Part shown: in pieces, positions 36,133 to 43,325 of the stretch
Position numbering within the stretch: position 1 is the stretch's first letter
How the letters are laid out: each line of letters begins with the position of its first letter
Source: Deltaproteobacteria bacterium
GTDB taxonomy: Bacteria; Desulfobacterota; Desulfuromonadia; Geobacterales; JAJYBI01
Direction of reading: 5' to 3'
DNA length: 43,325 nucleotides
Assembly (NCBI GenBank): GCA_021779095.1
Contig: JAJYBI010000030.1
Location: 1 to 43,325 of the forward strand
Made by a program: the position numbers and the translations under genes
Notes under the pieces: model-generated
What the model saw: only the letters and a program-made list of their open reading frames with translations
Told to the model about the DNA's origin: nothing
Databases searched by the model: none

Positions 36133-37875
36133 ATGTCGGAGCGGCGTCACCATAGCGCCAGGAGGCTGAAGCGGATCGTCTCCGGTGGCCAGACCGGGGT
36201 GGACCGGGCGGCGCTGGACGCCGCGAGGGATGCGGGTATGCCTGCGGGCGGCTGGTGCCCCGCGGGACGCCGGGCGGAGGACGGCCGGATCGCGGACCGG
36301 TATCCGCTGGAGGAGACCGCGTCGCCGCGGTACGAGGTGCGGACGAAACGGAACGTGCGGGAGTCGGACGGTACCCTGATCCTCAATGAGGGGGAGCTTG
36401 CCGGCGGGACGAAGCTTACGGCGGAGTATGCGGCGTCGCGACAAAAGCCGTTCCTCGTGGTGCAGCTGGACCTGCACGATGCGACGCCGGCCAGGGTTGC
36501 GGACTGGCTGGAGGCGCATGGCATCGGTGTCCTGAACGTCGCCGGGCCGCGGGAGAGCAAGGCCCCGGGAATCTACGGCCGGTCGCGCGACTTCCTTCGG
36601 CGGCTCCTGCACCTCCTGGAGAAACGGTCGCGGCGGGAGCGGTTCGACCGGATCACGACATTCCTGCGGGGGCTGTTCCCGAAAGAATATCATGAACGGA
36701 TTTATCTCGTCGGCGGCAGCGTACGGGACTACCTGCTGGGGAGTGAGATACGGGACATCGATCTGACCGCAGCATTGCCGGAGAAGCTGCTCTCGGCAGC
36801 GGGGTTCCGTCCCGTGGCGGCGAAGAGCAGCGCCCCCATCTGGTTTCGCTACGAACTGGGATTCGGCAAGATCGAGGTGACGCTGCTGGGGCATGTCGGC
36901 GCGCTGGAGGACGATCTGCGGCGTCGGGATTTCACCGTTAACGCCATGGCCATGGACTTGACGGGGACTATCCGCGACCCCCTCGGGGGACGGAGTGACC
37001 TGCGCCGGAGGCGGCTGCGAGCCTGCAGTGAGGAAAGCTTCGTTGCCGACCCCGTGCGGATCTTTCGTGCGTTCCGCTTCGAGTGTGATGGTTGGCGGCT
37101 GGATCGGCCGGCGGAGCGGCTGATCGCTTCACGGGGCTGGGGCGATTTGCTGGCGCCAATCCCGGTGGAGCGGTTCAGCCGGGAGATGCTGGATGCCCTC
37201 GGCCGGAAAGAGCCGGGTCGGTTCTTTCAACGCATGACAGCATTCGGTGTCGGCTGCGGGTTCCTTCCGGAATTGTTCCGCATGGCGGAGATCCCGGCGG
37301 GACCGGCGGAGTACCATCCTGAGGGGGATACCCATACCCATGCACTGGAGGTGCTGGAGCGGGTCGCGGCGACGACTGACGACGTTGCCGCCCGGTTCTG
37401 CGCACTATTCCATGACCTGGGGAAGCTGGCGACCGCGCCGGAGCTCTACCCGCACCACTATGGCCACGACGAGGCGGGGGGGGCTATTGCGAAGGCGTTC
37501 TGCGACCGGCTCCGGCTGTCTGTCCGCCTGCGGAATGCGCTTGCCGGAACCTGCCGACTCCATACGCATGTCAACCGGTGGGAAGGGTTGCGGGACGTCA
37601 CGAAGCTGCGGGTGGCGGAGCAGGCTGTCCGGAACGGGATCGAATCGATCCTCCCCCTGGTGTCCGCGGCGGACAAGCCGGGTGGTGCCGGTGTGCCGGG
37701 ATGGGAAGAGGCGCTGGAGGTTGCGGGGATGGGCGCGGCCGAGCTGGGGGTGGCGCCGGACCGGCTGGACGCCTTGGCGCCGGACGCGCGGGCAGGTTTC
37801 CTGTTGCAGCGCCGTATCGAGCGGTTTCGGGCCAGGACTGCCCAACGTTCCTCCGGGGATGGGACACAATTTTGA
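36133..37875 (+). CDS. Fusion: SLOG/YpsA-like domain plus CCA-adding-type tRNA nucleotidyltransferase with HD domain
   Basis: 580 aa. Residues about 13-158 are a Rossmann-like SLOG domain of the 'putative molybdenum carrier' kind ([63 protein letters not shown]). Residues about 170-580 are a class II nucleotidyltransferase: [13 protein letters not shown] (191-203), catalytic Asp208/Asp210 (RDIDLT), [25 protein letters not shown], then an HD phosphohydrolase segment with [11 protein letters not shown] and [13 protein letters not shown]. The second half should add nucleotides to tRNA 3' ends and, by its HD domain, trim 2',3'-phosphates. The first half may bind a nucleotide or small ligand. The frame is continuous; GAGGT precedes the ATG. 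truA follows after two bases. Confidence 0.88.
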   Translation: MSERRHHSARRLKRIVSGGQTGVDRAALDAARDAGMPAGGWCPAGRRAEDGRIADRYPLEETASPRYEVRTKRNVRESDGTLILNEGELAGGTKLTAEYAASRQKPFLVVQLDLHDATPARVADWLEAHGIGVLNVAGPRESKAPGIYGRSRDFLRRLLHLLEKRSRRERFDRITTFLRGLFPKEYHERIYLVGGSVRDYLLGSEIRDIDLTAALPEKLLSAAGFRPVAAKSSAPIWFRYELGFGKIEVTLLGHVGALEDDLRRRDFTVNAMAMDLTGTIRDPLGGRSDLRRRRLRACSEESFVADPVRIFRAFRFECDGWRLDRPAERLIASRGWGDLLAPIPVERFSREMLDALGRKEPGRFFQRMTAFGVGCGFLPELFRMAEIPAGPAEYHPEGDTHTHALEVLERVAATTDDVAARFCALFHDLGKLATAPELYPHHYGHDEAGGAIAKAFCDRLRLSVRLRNALAGTCRLHTHVNRWEGLRDVTKLRVAEQAVRNGIESILPLVSAADKPGGAGVPGWEEALEVAGMGAAELGVAPDRLDALAPDARAGFLLQRRIERFRARTAQRSSGDGTQF

Positions 37876-37877
37876 CC

Positions 37878-38645
37878 ATGCGCACGATACTTCTTACGGT
37901 TGAATACGACGGCACCGCCTATTCGGGCTGGCAGGTGCAGCCGAACGGCATCGGTATCCAGCAGCTGCTGGAGGAGGCGCTTGCGCGGATGCTGGGTGAG
38001 CCGGTACGGGTCACCTCGTCGGGGCGCACCGATGCGGGGGTGCACGCGGCGGGGATGGCCGCCTGTTTCCGTACGGAGAAGGGTCTGCCGCTCAGGGCAT
38101 TTTCCGATGGTCTCAATACCCTCCTGCCGCCGGATATCGCGGTACGCGACGCCGTCGAAGCCCCGCCCGGATTCAACCCCCGCCGCGACGCCGTGAGCAA
38201 GCATTACCGCTATACCATTCTCAATGCGCCCCGCCGTTCACCCCTGTTGCGGACGCGGGTCTGGCACGTCCGGGAGCCGCTCGATCTGGATGCGATGCGG
38301 CAGGCGGCGTCACTCCTGGCGGGGGAACATGACTTCGCCGCTTTCCGCGCCGCCAACTGCGGGGCGAAGACGACGCGCCGCCGGCTGTTCTCGCTCGATG
38401 TCCGGCGCGAAGGGGAGCTGGTTGTCATCGATGTGCGCGGTTCGGGTTTCCTCAAGAACATGGTGCGGATCATCGCCGGTACCCTGGTGGCGGTGGGGCA
38501 GGGGAGGCGATCTGCTAACGACATTCCGAATCTCCTGGCGTCGGGCAACCGGGCCGATGCGGGGACAACCGCCCCACCTCAGGGACTTTGTCTGATGGAG
38601 GTCGTCTACGGGCATCCCCGTCCTGCCGGTGACGGTGAGGGATGA
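37878..38645 (+). CDS. truA: tRNA pseudouridine(38-40) synthase
   Basis: 255 aa from the ATG at 37878, two bases after the preceding stop, suggesting coupled expression with the tRNA nucleotidyltransferase. Catalytic Asp52 in SSGRTDAGVHA; other TruA motifs are VEYDGTAYSGWQ, KHYRYTI, HDFAAFRAAN and FLKNMVRIIAGTLVAVG. It modifies the anticodon stem-loop of many tRNAs. Frames extending further upstream are shadows of the preceding gene. Confidence 0.96.
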   Translation: MRTILLTVEYDGTAYSGWQVQPNGIGIQQLLEEALARMLGEPVRVTSSGRTDAGVHAAGMAACFRTEKGLPLRAFSDGLNTLLPPDIAVRDAVEAPPGFNPRRDAVSKHYRYTILNAPRRSPLLRTRVWHVREPLDLDAMRQAASLLAGEHDFAAFRAANCGAKTTRRRLFSLDVRREGELVVIDVRGSGFLKNMVRIIAGTLVAVGQGRRSANDIPNLLASGNRADAGTTAPPQGLCLMEVVYGHPRPAGDGEG

Positions 38646-38655
38646 AAGTTTTTGC

Positions 38656-38684
38656 TTGACAGAAGTTGGTGAATCATCTATTTT
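38656..38684 (+). promoter_or_regulatory. Promoter of the rplM-rpsI operon
   Basis: Consensus TTGACA (38656-38661), 17 bases, TATTTT (38679-38684). Strong -35 as expected for a ribosomal protein operon; the leader is about 48 bases. Confidence 0.7.
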
Positions 38685-38738
38685 CCCTATTTCCGTGTGG
38701 TCTTGAATAATTCTATCTGGTCAGGTTGTGAGGATTCA

Positions 38739-39167
38739 ATGAAAACAGAGGCAGCTAAAATACAGGAAGTGAGCAGGGACTGGTACGTGGTGGATGTGGA
38801 CGGCAAGGTGCTCGGCCGCGTCGCGACGCAGATCGCGAACATCCTCAGGGGCAAGAACAAGCCGACCTTTACCCCCAGCGTCGATACCGGCGATTTCGTC
38901 ATCGTGGTGAACGCGGAGAAGATCGCGCTGACCGGTAACAAGATGGCTGACAAGATGTACTACAGCCATTCCGGTTTTCCCGGCGGCATCAAGGAGATCA
39001 ACGCCGAGAAGCTGCTCCAGAAGAAGCCCGAGGACGTCATCAAGAAGGCGGTGAAGGGGATGCTGCCGAAGAATAAGCTCTCCCGCCACATGCTGAGCAA
39101 GCTGAAGATCTATACCGGCTCCGAGCATCCGCACAAGGCGCAGCAGCCGAAAAACATCACTCTGTAA
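38739..39167 (+). CDS. rplM: 50S ribosomal protein L13
   Basis: 142 aa from the ATG at 38739 (TGAGGA upstream); upstream in-frame codons have no ribosome site. L13 signatures: [41 protein letters not shown], and [31 protein letters not shown]. Standard length and the standard pairing with rpsI 33 bp downstream. Confidence 0.98.
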   Translation: MKTEAAKIQEVSRDWYVVDVDGKVLGRVATQIANILRGKNKPTFTPSVDTGDFVIVVNAEKIALTGNKMADKMYYSHSGFPGGIKEINAEKLLQKKPEDVIKKAVKGMLPKNKLSRHMLSKLKIYTGSEHPHKAQQPKNITL

Positions 39168-39200
39168 ACCTGCGGGTTTATTTACATCAGGAGAAACGTC

Positions 39201-39593
39201 ATGGCAGCAGCAACGTTCTACGGTACAGGTAAACGCAAATCCTCCATCGCCAGGGTCTGGCTGAAGCCGGGCAACGGCAAGATCACGGTTAACAACAAGT
39301 CGCTGGACGACTATTTCGGCCGCGAGACCTCCAAGATGATCGTGAAGCAGCCCCTTGAGCTGACAGAGAATGTCGACAAGTTTGACATCTACGTCACGGT
39401 CAGTGGCGGCGGCGACTCCGGTCAGGCGGGCGCCATCAAGCACGGCATCACCAAGGCCCTGCTCGGTGTCGATGCGGAACTGCGTCCCACCCTCAAGAAG
39501 GCCGGGTTCATCACCCGCGATTCCCGTATCAAAGAGCGTAAGAAGTACGGCAAGAAGGCCGCACGCGCCAGCTTCCAGTTCTCCAAGCGTTAA
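39201..39593 (+). CDS. rpsI: 30S ribosomal protein S9
   Basis: 130 aa. S9 signatures: [38 protein letters not shown], and the invariant C-terminus ASFQFSKR whose terminal Arg contacts P-site tRNA. CAGGAG lies ahead of the ATG. It is the second gene of the L13-S9 operon and is followed by a terminator. Confidence 0.98.
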   Translation: MAAATFYGTGKRKSSIARVWLKPGNGKITVNNKSLDDYFGRETSKMIVKQPLELTENVDKFDIYVTVSGGGDSGQAGAIKHGITKALLGVDAELRPTLKKAGFITRDSRIKERKKYGKKAARASFQFSKR

Positions 39594-39621
39594 TCCGCCG
39601 GCGGGAGCTGCAGCATCGTTT

Positions 39622-39654
39622 GGCAAGGGGAAATCCGTACGGGTTTCCCCTTTT
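39622..39654 (+). terminator. Intrinsic terminator after rpsI
   Basis: GGCAAGGGGAAA pairs with TTTCCCCTTTTGCC; the core stem AGGGGAAA/TTTCCCCT is followed by T residues. Confidence 0.85.
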
Positions 39655-39695
39655 GCCGTTTGTTCTTCATCGTCCAACTATTTCAGGAGATGCCC

Positions 39696-40736
39696 ATGCT
39701 GAAAGTCGCTGTAGTCGGTGCAAGCGGTTATACCGGAGTCGAGCTGCTGCGGATCCTTCATTGTCATCCCGAGGCGGCGGTCTGTTGCGTCACCTCGGAG
39801 CAGAGTGCCGGAAAGCGAATTTCCGATCTGTTTCCGACCCTGAGGGGGCGGTGCGACATGGTGCTGGAACACCTTGAGCCGGTGCGGATCGCCGAGCAGG
39901 CGGACGTCATTTTCACCGCTCTTCCCCACAAGGCGGCAATGGAGGTCGTCCCCACGTTTCTCCGGCTCGGCAGGAAGGTGGTGGATCTCTCTGCCGACTA
40001 CCGGCTGAAGGATGCCGACGTCTACGGGGCCTGGTACGAGCCTCACATGAATCCCGAGCTCCTGCCTCGAGCGGTGTACGGCAGCCCGGAGATCCGACGT
40101 GCGGCGATTGCCGAAGCGGAGCTGGTGGCAAACCCCGGATGCTACCCCACGAGCATCATCCTGGGAACGGCACCGCTTCTCGCTAACAGGCTCATCGATC
40201 CGACGATGATCATCGCCGACAGCAAGTCGGGGGTGTCGGGAGCCGGGCGGGGAGCCAAGGTGGACAGCCTGTACTGCGAGGTCAACGAAGGATTCAGGGC
40301 GTACGGCGTGGGCGGGGTGCACCGGCATATTCCGGAAATCGAGCAGGAGCTGTCCCTGCTGGCCGATGCGGAGGTGAGGATCACCTTCACCCCGCACCTC
40401 GTGCCGATGGACCGGGGAATTCTGTCCGCGATCTATCTGCAGCCGACTGCCTCATGCGGTGCGGCCGAGCTGGTAGAGCTCTACACGGAGTACTACCGGG
40501 GCGAGCCGTTCGTCCGGGTGCTCACTGAAGGGAGTTTCCCCTCTACGGCTCACGTCCGCGGGAGCAACTTCTGCGACATCGGGGTCACCGTGGACCGGCG
40601 TACCGGCCGGATCGTCGTGGTTTCCGCCATCGACAATCTCGTGAAGGGTGCGTCCGGGCAGGCGGTGCAGAACATGAACCTCGTCTGCGGTCTGCCGGAG
40701 ACCTTGGGGTTGGACGGACTGGGGCTGTTCCCGTAA
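39696..40736 (+). CDS. argC: N-acetyl-gamma-glutamyl-phosphate reductase
   Basis: 346 aa from the ATG at 39696, preceded by CAGGAG at proper spacing; the ATG six bases earlier sits directly on that ribosome site. Third step of arginine synthesis. Motifs: [18 protein letters not shown], catalytic Cys149 in [11 protein letters not shown], the [13 protein letters not shown] loop, and [15 protein letters not shown] with the catalytic His. Length is normal for ArgC of this type. Confidence 0.97.
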   Translation: MLKVAVVGASGYTGVELLRILHCHPEAAVCCVTSEQSAGKRISDLFPTLRGRCDMVLEHLEPVRIAEQADVIFTALPHKAAMEVVPTFLRLGRKVVDLSADYRLKDADVYGAWYEPHMNPELLPRAVYGSPEIRRAAIAEAELVANPGCYPTSIILGTAPLLANRLIDPTMIIADSKSGVSGAGRGAKVDSLYCEVNEGFRAYGVGGVHRHIPEIEQELSLLADAEVRITFTPHLVPMDRGILSAIYLQPTASCGAAELVELYTEYYRGEPFVRVLTEGSFPSTAHVRGSNFCDIGVTVDRRTGRIVVVSAIDNLVKGASGQAVQNMNLVCGLPETLGLDGLGLFP

Positions 40737-40767
40737 CCTGCAAGAGCGGTCAGGCAGAAGGAGTACG

Positions 40768-42558
40768 ATGTTTCTTCCCGTTACCAGAGATGAGGCTGCA
40801 AGGCGCGGGTGGGACGAACTGGATGTCATATTCGTCACCGGCGATGCCTACATCGACCATCCCGCGTTCGGCGTGCCGCTCCTGGCCCGCTGGCTGGAGA
40901 GTCATGGCTTCCGGGTGGGGATTATCTCCCAGCCCGACTGGCGGAGCCGGGAACCGTTCACGGCTCTCGGGCGCCCCCGGCTCTTTTTCGCCGTCTCGGC
41001 CGGTGCGATGGATTCCATGGTGGCCCATTACACCCCGGCCCGCAAGCTGCGGCACGACGACGCCTACACGCCGGGAAACCGGCACGGGGCGCGACCCAAT
41101 CGGGCGACCATCGTCTATACCTCCCGGCTTAAGGAGGCGTACAGGGACGTGCCGGTGGTGATCGGCGGGATCGAGGCGTCGCTACGCCGGTTTGCCCACT
41201 ACGATTACTGGGAGGACAAGGTTCGGCGGTCGATCCTGTTTGATGCGAAGGCCGACATGCTGGTCTACGGTATGGGGGAGCGCCCCTTGCTGGAGTTGGC
41301 GAACCGGCTGCGCAGGGGTGAGCCTTTCGGCAGAATCGGGGACCTGTGCGGGACCGCCGTCATCGCCCGGGAGGAGCCGGGTGGGGAAAACGTCGTAATG
41401 CTCCCCTCTTTCGAGCAGGTGTCCGGTGATCGGCACGCCTATGCCGAGGCGTTTCGCCTGCTGTCGTACGAGCAGAACCCGCTGTGCGCCAGAACTGTCG
41501 TACAGCGGCACGGCGACCGCCTGCTGGTCTGTAACTCGCCGTCGTTGCCGCTCTTCGAGGCGGAGATGGATGCGGTTTATGCGCTGCCGTTCATCAAGGC
41601 GCCCCATTTGTCGTATCGGGAGCCGATTCCCGCCTACGAGCAGATCAAGACCTCCATCACCTCCCATCGCGGCTGCTTCGGCGGGTGTGCCTTCTGTGCT
41701 ATTACGCACCACCAAGGGCGCATTATCCAGTCCCGCAGTGCTGCGTCGGTCCTGCAGGAGGTGGAGAGGCTCGCAGGGCAGCGGTGGTTCAGGGGGGCGG
41801 TGAGCGATATCGGCGGTCCCACGGCCAATATGTACGGGGTGCGGTGCGGTCGGCCGGACATCCAGGCGGCCTGTCGGAAGGAAAGCTGCCTCTACCCGCA
41901 GCCGTGCCGGAACCTGATTGCGAGCGGCCGCCCCGCGGCAGATCTGCTCCGGAAGGTCCGGGGTGCCCGGGGGGTGACGCATGCGGCGGTATCGTCGGGG
42001 GTGCGCTACGACCTGCTCCGGTTGCAACCGGAGTATTTACGGGAACTACTGCGGCACCACGTGGGGGGGCTTCTCAAGGTCGCACCCGAACATGTTGCGG
42101 AGCGGGTGACGCATCTGATGCGCAAACCCGGCGCAAAGATTTTCGAGGAGTTCCTGTCGCAGTTTCGGTGCGAGAGTGCCCGGCTCGGCAAGCGGCAACA
42201 TGTCGTACCGTACTTCATCTCGGGGCATCCGGGTACGACACTGGACGACATGGTCGAGCTCGCACTGTTTCTGCGCCGCACCGGTCTTCGGGTGGAACAG
42301 GTGCAGGACTTCACGCCCACCCCCGGGACGTTGGCGACCTGCATGTACCACACGGGGATTGACCCCATGACAGGGGTGTCCGTGTATGTACCTCGTGGGG
42401 GGAAGGAGAAGCGGTTGCAGAAGGCGCTGCTGCTCGGCCATATCGCTGCAGAGCGCCCCCTGATCATGCAGGCGCTAAGGGAATGCGGCCGGGAGGATCT
42501 GTGCGTAGAGCTGTTGGGGGTGCGGGGCAGGAAACCGGATCGTCGTACCGTGGACTGA
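40768..42558 (+). CDS. YgiQ family radical SAM protein
   Basis: 596 aa. N-terminal B12-binding-like region ([25 protein letters not shown]), a long YgiQ-specific insert ([19 protein letters not shown]), then the radical SAM core with CFGGCAFC (Cys303, 307, 310). The C-terminal part shows [26 protein letters not shown] and [19 protein letters not shown], all hallmarks of the family. AGAAGGAG precedes the ATG. Substrate and function are unknown for the family. It lies 31 bp after argC and may share its transcript. Confidence 0.94.
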   Translation: MFLPVTRDEAARRGWDELDVIFVTGDAYIDHPAFGVPLLARWLESHGFRVGIISQPDWRSREPFTALGRPRLFFAVSAGAMDSMVAHYTPARKLRHDDAYTPGNRHGARPNRATIVYTSRLKEAYRDVPVVIGGIEASLRRFAHYDYWEDKVRRSILFDAKADMLVYGMGERPLLELANRLRRGEPFGRIGDLCGTAVIAREEPGGENVVMLPSFEQVSGDRHAYAEAFRLLSYEQNPLCARTVVQRHGDRLLVCNSPSLPLFEAEMDAVYALPFIKAPHLSYREPIPAYEQIKTSITSHRGCFGGCAFCAITHHQGRIIQSRSAASVLQEVERLAGQRWFRGAVSDIGGPTANMYGVRCGRPDIQAACRKESCLYPQPCRNLIASGRPAADLLRKVRGARGVTHAAVSSGVRYDLLRLQPEYLRELLRHHVGGLLKVAPEHVAERVTHLMRKPGAKIFEEFLSQFRCESARLGKRQHVVPYFISGHPGTTLDDMVELALFLRRTGLRVEQVQDFTPTPGTLATCMYHTGIDPMTGVSVYVPRGGKEKRLQKALLLGHIAAERPLIMQALRECGREDLCVELLGVRGRKPDRRTVD

Positions 42559-42581
42559 TATTTTATTCTGAAATTTTATTC

Positions 42582-42610
42582 TTGACTCCCGGCATGAACT
42601 GCATTATAAA
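42582..42610 (+). promoter_or_regulatory. Distal promoter of the tRNA-tuf operon
   Basis: TTGACT (42582-42587), 17 bases, TATAAA (42605-42610), close to consensus. A GCCTTTT/AAAAGGC dyad (42621-42638) lies between it and the second promoter. Confidence 0.65.
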
Positions 42611-42638
42611 CAGTGCTTCCGCCTTTTCAAAAAAAGGC

Positions 42639-42667
42639 TTGACCAGCGGTTGCAATTCGTGTAAAAG
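42639..42667 (+). promoter_or_regulatory. Proximal promoter of the tRNA-tuf operon
   Basis: TTGACC (42639-42644), 17 bases, TAAAAG (42662-42667). The predicted start is only a few bases before the mature 5' end of the first tRNA. Confidence 0.65.
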
Positions 42668-42677
42668 CCTTATTCGC

Positions 42678-42753
42678 GCTGGCGTAGCTCAATTGGTAGA
42701 GCAGCTGACTTGTAATCAGCAGGTTGCGGGTTCGAGTCCCATCGCCAGCTCCA
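42678..42753 (+). tRNA. tRNA-Thr(TGT)
   Basis: Full cloverleaf of 76 bases: acceptor GCTGGCG pairs with CGCCAGC, D-arm AGCTCAATTGGTAGAGC, anticodon stem CTGAC/ATCAG enclosing anticodon TGT, T-arm GCGGGTTCGAGTCCC. The CCA end is encoded. First of four tRNAs ahead of tuf. Confidence 0.97.
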
Positions 42754-42785
42754 CCTGATAAAAAATATTGGCTTGTTTCTCCTCT

Positions 42786-42871
42786 GGAGGGATTCCCGAG
42801 TGGCCAAAGGGAACAGACTGTAAATCTGTCGTCGGACGACTTCGGAGGTTCGAATCCTCCTCCCTCCACCA
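42786..42871 (+). tRNA. tRNA-Tyr(GTA)
   Basis: 86 bases with the long variable arm of class II tRNAs: acceptor GGAGGGA/TCCCTCC, anticodon stem around CTGTAAA with GTA, variable stem GTCGGACGACTTC, T-loop GGTTCGAATCC. CCA encoded. Confidence 0.97.
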
Positions 42872-42980
42872 TAAAAACTGCAGAAGCATCGCCAGGGGAT
42901 GCGTATCCAGGAGACGTTAGTCGTATGTACTGGGTGTGTGGTTCGGGCGCTGCTTCGAACATCTCATCCAAGTGGTATTG

Positions 42981-43057
42981 GCGGGAGTAGCTCAGTTGGC
43001 TAGAGCATCAGCCTTCCAAGCTGAGGGTCGCGGGTTCGAGTCCCGTTTCCCGCTCCA
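42981..43057 (+). tRNA. tRNA-Gly(TCC)
   Basis: 77 bases: acceptor GCGGGAG/TTCCCGC, D-arm AGCTCAGTTGGCTAGAGC, anticodon loop CTTCCAA with TCC, T-arm CGCGGGTTCGAGTCCCG. CCA encoded. A 109-base spacer without other features separates it from tRNA-Tyr. Confidence 0.97.
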
Positions 43058-43069
43058 ATTACCGGTTAT

Positions 43070-43145
<76 letters not shown>

Positions 43146-43211
43146 TATTTTGCTTCGCTGCACGTTATAAAAGTACTGTCACAGGACAACGCAACTCAGG
43201 AGGATTCCTAC

Positions 43212-43325
43212 ATGGCAAAGGCGAAATTTGAAAGGACGAAGCCGCACGTAAACATCGGGACGATCGGTCATGTTGACCACGGCAAGACGACCCTGACCGC
43301 GGCGATCACCAAGGTGCTTGCTTCC
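43212..43325 (+). CDS. tuf: Elongation factor Tu, N-terminal fragment (runs off window)
   Basis: The first 38 codons read [20 protein letters not shown] and continue with [18 protein letters not shown]; the P-loop GHVDHGKT is the EF-Tu G1 motif. AGGAGG lies ahead of the ATG. The order tRNA-Thr, Tyr, Gly, Thr, tuf is the same as the thrU-tyrU-glyT-thrT-tufB operon of E. coli. EF-Tu delivers aminoacyl-tRNA to the ribosome. The rest of the gene is beyond the right edge. Confidence 0.98.
   Translation, partial: MAKAKFERTKPHVNIGTIGHVDHGKTTLTAAITKVLAS

Overview
The window looks like a chromosomal segment of a Geobacter-type bacterium (Desulfuromonadota/Geobacterales). The reasons are high G+C, multiheme c-type cytochromes with a cytochrome b partner, several membrane sensors carrying CxxCH heme motifs, a sigma54-type response regulator, hopanoid genes and an Mla lipid-transport operon. 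No identity search was possible, so the genus is an inference. Coding is dense and ordinary except for an IS256-type insertion sequence end at the extreme left.

Region 1 (1-3.8 kb, minus strand): the end of an IS256-family element, then a thiamine operon transcribed leftward (thiS, thiG, thiE, a YhcC/TIGR01212-type radical SAM protein, an FAH-family hydrolase). It is led by a TPP riboswitch followed by an intrinsic terminator.

Region 2 (3.9-11.8 kb): a respiratory module. A histidine kinase with a periplasmic c-heme-type sensor converges on a sigma54-dependent response regulator. The regulator gene is divergent from an operon that starts with a near-consensus -24/-12 promoter and two upstream 21-bp dyads. 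The operon encodes an 81-aa membrane protein, a 7-heme membrane-anchored cytochrome c with an EF-hand loop, a 4-His cytochrome b, a 9-heme cytochrome built of three triheme repeats, a kinase-less copy of the heme sensor, and a membrane protein. The cytochrome pair and regulator resemble CbcBA/BccR of G. sulfurreducens, an inner-membrane quinol oxidase used near the energetic limit of respiration.

Region 3 (12-20.4 kb): a very large GH13-family protein, a secreted FecR-like/DUF6600-type protein with a long basic tail, a c-heme-sensing diguanylate cyclase and a poly(A) polymerase-type nucleotidyltransferase.

Region 4 (20.4-32.5 kb): a structured non-coding stretch and a 41-aa membrane protein; a leftward hopanoid operon (shc, hpnA, dxs, hpnH); divergently, an MnmM-like methyltransferase and hpnI; then mlaE-mlaF-mlaD-mlaC. 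Hopanoid synthesis, hopanoid headgroup glycosylation and phospholipid trafficking therefore sit side by side, which suggests an envelope-lipid neighbourhood.

Region 5 (32.5-43.3 kb, nearly all plus strand): housekeeping genes. These are leuB, two adjacent aspartate-semialdehyde dehydrogenase genes of different classes, a SLOG/YpsA-like domain fused to a CCA-adding-type nucleotidyltransferase, truA, rplM-rpsI, argC, a YgiQ radical SAM protein, and the classical tRNA-Thr/Tyr/Gly/Thr-tuf operon with two tandem promoters; tuf runs off the right edge.
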